DNA from: DATGFB01 sp032160545
GTDB lineage: Bacteria; Actinomycetota; Actinomycetes; Mycobacteriales; Jatrophihabitantaceae
Assembly (NCBI GenBank): GCA_032160545.1
Contig: JAVHVN010000008.1
Location: 1-35,189 of the forward strand
Direction: 5' to 3'
DNA length: 35,189 nucleotides
Shown: one piece after another, positions 31,449 to 35,189 of the stretch
Numbering within the stretch: the first letter of the stretch is position 1
Layout of the letters: each line of letters begins with the position of its first letter
Program-made: the position numbers and the translations under genes
Notes under the pieces: generated by a model
Seen by the model: the letters and a program-made list of their open reading frames with translations, nothing else
Told to the model about the DNA's origin: nothing
The model's database searches: none

Positions 31449-32105
31449 GTGTTCGAGCACCTGTTGCGCACCGTCGGCGACTCGGTCGGCCTCTGGCTGT
31501 ACGCGATCGCGGGCGCATTGGCGTTCGGCGAGGCGGCGATCCTCGTCGGGTTGGTGCTCCCCGGCGAGACCGCGCTGCTCGTGGCCGGAGTGTTCTGCAA
31601 CCCCAAGTACGGCCACCTGAACCTGTGGCTGATGATCGCCATCGCGGTGATCGCCGCCATCGTGGGCGACTCGGTCGGCTACGAATTCGGCAGGAAGTTC
31701 GGCCCGGGCCTGCGCCGATCGCGCCTCGGCACCTGGGTCGGCGAACGCCGGTGGGCCGCGGTCGACGGGTTCCTGCACAAGCACGGCGGCAAGGCGATCT
31801 TCCTCGCCCGCCTGACGGCGCTGCTGCGCGCGCTCATGCCGTCGATCGCGGGCATGGGCGGCATGCACTACCGCACCTTCCTGAAGTGGAACGCCGCCGG
31901 CGGCCTCGTCTGGGGCTCCGGTTGCGTGGTGCTCGGCTACGCGTTCGCCTCGGCGTTGAATGTGGTGGGGCAGACGTTGACCTGGGCGCCACTCGCGCTC
32001 GTGGGGCTGGCGGCGGTCGGCTACCTCGCGCTGCACCTGCGCCGCCGCCGGCGAGAGCATGACGAGGCGAGCACGTTCGCGGAGTCGGACGCCGCCCGGC
32101 ACTGA
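31449..32105 (+). CDS. DedA/SNARE-associated (VTT domain) membrane protein
   Basis: A 218-residue membrane protein of the DedA family, whose members handle lipid flipping or proton-dependent envelope homeostasis. Typical elements are the FGEAAILVGLVLPGETALLVAG entrance helix-loop, GDSVGYEFGRKFGP, KAIFLARLTALLRALMPSIAGMGGMHYRTF, with the conserved acidic and Arg residues, and three further hydrophobic segments. The C-terminal 25 residues are Arg-rich then acidic and cytosolic. Start is GTG at 31449, 33 bases from the divergent HTH_42 gene, without a Shine-Dalgarno sequence; AACGAT ends six bases upstream. Substrate is unknown. Confidence 0.9.
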   Translation: MFEHLLRTVGDSVGLWLYAIAGALAFGEAAILVGLVLPGETALLVAGVFCNPKYGHLNLWLMIAIAVIAAIVGDSVGYEFGRKFGPGLRRSRLGTWVGERRWAAVDGFLHKHGGKAIFLARLTALLRALMPSIAGMGGMHYRTFLKWNAAGGLVWGSGCVVLGYAFASALNVVGQTLTWAPLALVGLAAVGYLALHLRRRRREHDEASTFAESDAARH

Positions 32106-32121
32106 CCCGCGACGGCGTGAT

Positions 32122-32127
32122 TAACCT
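32122..32127 (+). promoter_or_regulatory. -10 element of the acetyltransferase at 32134
   Basis: TAACCT ends six bases before the ATG. No Shine-Dalgarno sequence is seen, consistent with a leaderless message. Confidence 0.45.
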
Positions 32128-32133
32128 GGCGAC

Positions 32134-32679
32134 ATGGCCGATGTGAGCGTTCGTCCCGCCCGAGCGGACGACCTCGCGGAGATCGCCCGGATCCAGGTCG
32201 ACACCTGGCGGCTCGGCTACCGCGAGATCGTGCCGGCCGTCGTACTCGAGTCGCTTTCCGTCGAGACCGCTACCGACGTGTGGGGCAACGCCGTCACTGC
32301 TCCGCCGTCGCCGCGGCATCACGTCCTCGTAGCGCAGGAGCAGGAGTGGCGAGTCGGCTTCGTCGCGCTGGCCCCTGCCGAGGAACTCGAGCCGACAGAC
32401 CCCGCTGCTGACACCACCGTCGCCATCGGGCCGCTGCTCGTCGAGTCGCGGTGGGGACGACGCGGCCACGGCTCGCGGCTACTCGCTGCAGCGGTCGACC
32501 ACGCCCGCGCTGACGGCATGACCCGGGCGATCACGTGGATCCCCGAGGCGGATACCGCGTCGCGTGAGTTCTTCGTCTCGGCCGGCTGGGCTCCGGACGG
32601 CGTCGGCCGCGCGCTCGACACCGGTGACGGCGAGCTGCGCGAGATCCGGCTGCACGTGTCGCTCGAGGAGGTTGCGTGA
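32134..32679 (+). CDS. GNAT-family N-acetyltransferase
   Basis: A 181-residue GNAT. It starts MADVSVRPARADDLAEIARI, then TWRLGYREIVPA, the acetyl-CoA loop SRWGRRGHGSRLLAAAVDHA (RxxGHG form) and EADTASREFFVSAGWAPDG. Substrate is unknown. The start is supported by TAACCT six bases upstream. The stop overlaps the next gene by four bases (GTGA), so the two are translationally coupled. Confidence 0.86.
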   Translation: MADVSVRPARADDLAEIARIQVDTWRLGYREIVPAVVLESLSVETATDVWGNAVTAPPSPRHHVLVAQEQEWRVGFVALAPAEELEPTDPAADTTVAIGPLLVESRWGRRGHGSRLLAAAVDHARADGMTRAITWIPEADTASREFFVSAGWAPDGVGRALDTGDGELREIRLHVSLEEVA

Positions 32680-33302
32680 CGTTCGGCGGGTTCCCGATGA
32701 CGGCGCTCGACTTCTACGAGGATCTCGAGGCCGACAACACGAAGTCCTTCTGGACGGTCCACAAGCAGGTGTACGACTCCGCAGTCCGCGCGCCCCTCGA
32801 GGCACTGGTCGCCGAGGTGGCACCCGAGTTCGGCAGCGCCAAGGTCTTCCGCCCGTACCGCGACGTGCGGTTCGCAAAGGACAAGACGCCGTACAAGACG
32901 CATCAGGGGGCATGGTTCGGCGAGTCGTCGGTGTACCTGCAGATCTCCGCCGCCGGGCTCTCGGTGGCGGGCGGGTACTGGGACACGTCATCGGCGCAGG
33001 TCGAGCGGCTGCGCCGCGCGATCGCCGACGACGTCGCCGGCCCGGGTCTGGAACGGACGCTCGCAGGGGTACGGAAGGCGGGCTTCGACCTGGGCGGCGA
33101 GACGATAAGCCGGGTGCCCTCGGCCTACCCCAAGGACCATCCGCGCGGCGCGTTGCTGCGACACAAGTCGCTGACCGCGCACCGCGACCTCGGCTGTCCG
33201 GAGTGGATCGCGACCACACGCGCCAAGGCCGAGATCGTCAAGGCCTGGCGCAAGCTCGCTCCGCTGGTCACGTGGCTGGACACCCACGTCGGTCACGACT
33301 GA
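32676..33302 (+). CDS. DUF2461 (TIGR02453) family protein
   Basis: A 208-residue protein with DFYEDLEADNTKSFWTVHK and VFRPYRDVRFAKDKTPYKTH near the N-terminus and YWDTSSAQVERLRRAI and YPKDHPRGALLRHKSL later, the hallmarks of the DUF2461/TIGR02453 family. The family is widespread in bacteria with unknown function. The start is GTG, in a GTGA four-base overlap with the preceding acetyltransferase stop. A start at M8 is also possible. Confidence 0.9.
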   Translation: MTFGGFPMTALDFYEDLEADNTKSFWTVHKQVYDSAVRAPLEALVAEVAPEFGSAKVFRPYRDVRFAKDKTPYKTHQGAWFGESSVYLQISAAGLSVAGGYWDTSSAQVERLRRAIADDVAGPGLERTLAGVRKAGFDLGGETISRVPSAYPKDHPRGALLRHKSLTAHRDLGCPEWIATTRAKAEIVKAWRKLAPLVTWLDTHVGHD

Positions 33303-33322
33303 CCGTCGATCGAGCTCGTTTC

Positions 33323-33351
33323 TTGGTCTCTCATCGTCAGAGATCTAACGT
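33323..33351 (+). promoter_or_regulatory. Promoter of the 50-residue gene and VOC gene
   Basis: TTGGTC (33323-33328), a 17-base spacer, and TAACGT (33346-33351) form a good sigma-70-type promoter. The -10 ends six bases before the ATG at 33358, so the expected transcript starts at the initiation codon. It is the clearest -35/-10 pair in the window. Confidence 0.62.
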
Positions 33352-33357
33352 CGTGGC

Positions 33358-33510
33358 ATGGCGGTCGATTCGCCCCGGCGCAGATCCGACGGCATGGTCG
33401 TCGCACGGGTGGGCAGGGGGCTCGAGCGTGCCTTCGACGACACGCTCGCCGAGGAGGCGGGCGCAACCCAGGGCCTGCGCCGGCGCGCCGAAAGGGAGAT
33501 GCTGCGATGA
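33358..33510 (+). CDS. Small 50-residue protein, leaderless and coupled to the VOC gene
   Basis: A 50-residue frame, MAVDSPRRRSDGMVVARVGR onward, ending RRRAEREMLR; very basic with an acidic middle (FDDTLAEEAGA). It has no membrane segment and no family I recognise. Support comes from a -35/-10 promoter placed for a leaderless transcript and from an ATGA overlap of its stop with the start of the VOC gene. It could instead be a leader peptide whose translation delivers ribosomes to the VOC start. Confidence 0.5.
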   Translation: MAVDSPRRRSDGMVVARVGRGLERAFDDTLAEEAGATQGLRRRAEREMLR

Positions 33511-33887
33511 CTGTCCAGCTCAACCACACCATCGTCCACGTCCGCGACAAGGACGTCTCGGCTCGCTTCTACACCGAGATCCTGGGCCTGCCAGAGCCGC
33601 AGCGTTACGGCCCCTTCGCCGTCGTCACGCTGCCCAACGACGTGTCGCTCGACTTCCTCGACGAGCGCCAGGACATTGCGCCGCAGCACTACGCATTCCT
33701 CGTCGACGAGGCGGAGTTCGATGACATCTTCGCGCGAATCGCTCAACGCGGCCTGGACCATTGGGCCGACCCCGGGCACCGGCAAGCGGGTCGGGTCAAC
33801 CACAACGACGGTGGCCGCGGGGTCTACTGGGCGGACCCCGACGGCCACAATCTGGAGATCATCACCCGTCCGTACGGCAGTGGTTGA
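33507..33887 (+). CDS. VOC-superfamily metalloprotein (glyoxalase/dioxygenase-like)
   Basis: A 126-residue single vicinal-oxygen-chelate domain pair: LNHTIVHVRDKDVSARFYTEILGL, then GRGVYWADPDGHNLEIITRPYG. The expected metal ligands are His7, His61 and Glu117. The VNHNDGGRGVYWADPDGH segment is the type found in many bacterial VOC proteins of unknown substrate. The ATG overlaps the stop of the 50-residue gene by four bases (ATGA), with AAAGGGAG about eight bases upstream. Confidence 0.88.
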   Translation: MTVQLNHTIVHVRDKDVSARFYTEILGLPEPQRYGPFAVVTLPNDVSLDFLDERQDIAPQHYAFLVDEAEFDDIFARIAQRGLDHWADPGHRQAGRVNHNDGGRGVYWADPDGHNLEIITRPYGSG

Positions 33888-33915
33888 CCGGGGCCCCTTC
33901 GTCGGCCGCCTCGCC

Positions 33916-33921
33916 TAGCCT
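33916..33921 (+). promoter_or_regulatory. -10 element of the second HTH_42 gene
   Basis: TAGCCT ends eight bases before the ATG at 33930. No Shine-Dalgarno sequence is seen. Confidence 0.4.
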
Positions 33922-33929
33922 TCCGAAGA

Positions 33930-35036
33930 ATGAGGGTGCACGAGTTGTCGCGGGCGCAGGCGCGTCGTGTCGCTGTGCGCGCGCAACGGCTGGACGCCGA
34001 CAGGCCGGCGGGTCTCCTCGAGCTGGTGCACGACCTGACGCTGCTGCAGAACGACGCGACGGCTGCCGTCGCACCGAGCGCCGAGCTGGTCGCGTGGAGC
34101 CGGCTCGGGCCGGCGTACTCATCTGCCGGGTTCGCCGAGGCCCTGCACAACCGGACGCTCATCGAACTTCGCGGGATGATCCGGCCGGGACAGGACCTCG
34201 CGCTCTATCGCGCCGAGATGGCGCGGTGGCCCGGTTCCCGCGACGTGCCGGGCTGGCGTCAGGCCCAGGCCGACTGGGTGTCGGCGAACGACGCGTTCCG
34301 CCGGTACATCCTCGATCGGCTCGAGGGCGAGGGCCCGCTCACCTCCCGCGACTTCCCCGACGGTGCCGCAATGGTGCCGTGGCGGTCCTCGGGATGGAAC
34401 GACGACCGCAACGCCGCCATGATGCTCGAGTTCCTGGAGCTGCGGGGCGACGTCGCAGCGGCCGGCCGGCGCGGACGCGACCGGCTGTGGGACCTCGCGC
34501 AACGGGTCTACCCCGATGTCGAGGCGGTTCCGCTCGACGAGGCGCTGCGCATCCGCAGCGAGCGCCGGCTGCGTTCCCTCGGCATCGTCCGGCCCCAGGG
34601 CCCGGAGTGCCCGGTCGAGCCGATGGACGTGGGCCAGGCCGGTGAGCCCGCGTTCGTCGACGGGGTCAAGGGCGAGTGGCGCGTCGACCCGTCGCTGGTT
34701 GACCAGCCCTTCACCGGACGCGCCGCCGTGCTCTCACCGCTCGACCGGCTTGTGTACGACCGCAAGCGCATGAGGGACTTGTTCGAGTTCGACTACCAGC
34801 TGGAGATGTACAAGCCCGCGGCACAGCGACGGTGGGGGTATTTCGCGCTGCCGGTCCTGCACGGCGACCGTCTGGTGGGCAAGGTCGACGCCGGTTCGGA
34901 CCGCAAGGCCGGCGTCCTGCGCGTCCACGCCATTCATGAGGACGTGCCGTTCACCAAGGCGATGACCGCGCAGATGCGTCGCGAGATCAAGGGCTTGGCG
35001 CACTGGCTCGAGTTGGACCTTGCCTTACCCGGGTAG
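33930..35036 (+). CDS. HTH_42 (winged helix) protein, divergent AlkX/YcaQ-like paralogue
   Basis: A 368-residue paralogue of the protein at 30162-31415. Shared C-terminal features are SPLDRLVYDRKRMRDLFEFDYQLEMYKPAA, WGYFALPVLHGDRLVGKVD and SDRKAGVLRVHA. At the catalytic position it has Gln40-Asn41-Asp42 (TLLQNDATAAV): Gln and Asp of the QxD motif remain but a polar Asn replaces the usual hydrophobic middle residue. It is about 50 residues shorter, mainly in the middle. Whether it is an active glycosylase is open. TAGCCT lies eight bases before the ATG. Confidence 0.83.
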   Translation: MRVHELSRAQARRVAVRAQRLDADRPAGLLELVHDLTLLQNDATAAVAPSAELVAWSRLGPAYSSAGFAEALHNRTLIELRGMIRPGQDLALYRAEMARWPGSRDVPGWRQAQADWVSANDAFRRYILDRLEGEGPLTSRDFPDGAAMVPWRSSGWNDDRNAAMMLEFLELRGDVAAAGRRGRDRLWDLAQRVYPDVEAVPLDEALRIRSERRLRSLGIVRPQGPECPVEPMDVGQAGEPAFVDGVKGEWRVDPSLVDQPFTGRAAVLSPLDRLVYDRKRMRDLFEFDYQLEMYKPAAQRRWGYFALPVLHGDRLVGKVDAGSDRKAGVLRVHAIHEDVPFTKAMTAQMRREIKGLAHWLELDLALPG

Positions 35037-35086
35037 CGGCGATCACCTCCAGAAGCATGATCCGGCACCGGCTCACAACTAGAGCG

Positions 35087-35099
35087 TGTTTGACAAACA
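35087..35099. repeat. Perfect 13-bp palindrome between convergent genes
   Basis: TGTTTGACAAACA, arms TGTTTG and CAAACA around one A, in AT-richer sequence between the stop of the HTH_42 gene and the stop of a leftward frame. It could be a protein-binding site or a weak hairpin. I see nothing else in 35037-35111. Confidence 0.4.
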
Positions 35100-35111
35100 T
35101 CGGGGGGACGC

Positions 35112-35189
35112 TCACTGGCGATCCTTCCGCGCCTTGCGGGGATGAAGGGATTCACCGCGAGCAAGCATGTCGACGTACTCTGCCAGCTT
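35112..35189 (-). CDS. C-terminal end of a leftward gene, cut by the right edge
   Basis: On the minus strand a frame enters from the right edge and reads KLAEYVDMLARGESLHPRKA to RKDRQ, stopping at 35112. Only 25 codons are visible, so no family can be assigned. It would converge on the HTH_42 gene. Confidence 0.35.
   Translation of the reverse strand, partial: KLAEYVDMLARGESLHPRKARKDRQ

Noticed and set aside
30162..32102. An HTH_42 gene starting near 32102 rather than 31415
   Set aside because: The added 229 residues lie opposite the intact DedA gene and have no family similarity; MSDEIPRVRFVERITGAQAR fits the family N-terminus.
35041..35050. GATCACCTCC as a fragment of the 16S rRNA 3' end
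   Set aside because: It matches the anti-Shine-Dalgarno tail by only ten bases, with no rRNA sequence around it and no start codon placed for the reverse strand.

Overview
The window is high-GC chromosomal DNA from an actinomycete. The gene order (nrdR, LysM gene, lexA, hflX, dapF, miaA, DUF349, miaB, recX-recA-DUF3046, then clgR, pgsA, acetylglutamate synthase-like, ftsK, dapA, thyX) follows two blocks known from Mycobacterium tuberculosis and other Actinomycetes. Mycobacterial-type LexA boxes and a ClgR-type operator support the assignment. I cannot name the genus. A true RNase Y gene beside recX, and no RNase J between dapA and ftsK, set it apart from mycobacteria and streptomycetes. I found no tRNA, rRNA, CRISPR array, insertion sequence or prophage.

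Layout. Positions 1-2066 hold nrdR (cut by the left edge), a membrane LysM protein and divergent lexA, with LexA boxes between the last two and a NrdR-box/DnaA-box-like region upstream of nrdR. Positions 2075-6547 are leftward: a TatA-like gene, hflX, dapF, miaA and a LigB-like gene. Positions 6604-10301 hold a rightward DUF349 gene, a frameshifted SnoaL-like gene, leftward miaB and an acetyltransferase. Positions 10312-14308 are leftward: RNase Y, recX, recA and DUF3046. Positions 14324-20373 are rightward: an acetyltransferase, the 1,514-residue Lhr helicase and a Nei-type glycosylase. Positions 20344-23631 are leftward: TetR, ClgR, PgsA and RimO. Positions 23700-24451 carry an acetylglutamate synthase-like gene and an unlisted-type 52-residue small gene. 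Positions 24465-28688 are leftward ftsK, dapA and thyX. Positions 28855-30161 are a ribbon-helix-helix gene plus DUF4097. The rest is accessory: two HTH_42 (AlkX/YcaQ-like) proteins, DedA, an acetyltransferase, DUF2461, a 50-residue small gene and a VOC protein.

How it works together. The region is a genome-maintenance neighbourhood: SOS regulator and effector (lexA, LysM protein), recombination (recA, recX), nucleotide supply (nrdR, thyX), base or crosslink repair (nei, two HTH_42 proteins), a damage-response helicase (lhr) and chromosome segregation (ftsK). Two independent damage-response signals appear: LexA boxes (lexA/LysM, recA) and the LexA-independent RecA-NDp/PafBC-type promoter (recA, and a perfect upstream element at lhr). 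Many genes have a TANNNT hexamer 6-8 bases before the start codon and no Shine-Dalgarno sequence, so leaderless transcripts appear common.

No clearly new multi-gene system is evident. The best leads are the two small genes, the palindromic operator at the ribbon-helix-helix/DUF4097 pair, the lhr damage promoter, the RNase Y/RNase J arrangement and the HTH_42 pair.
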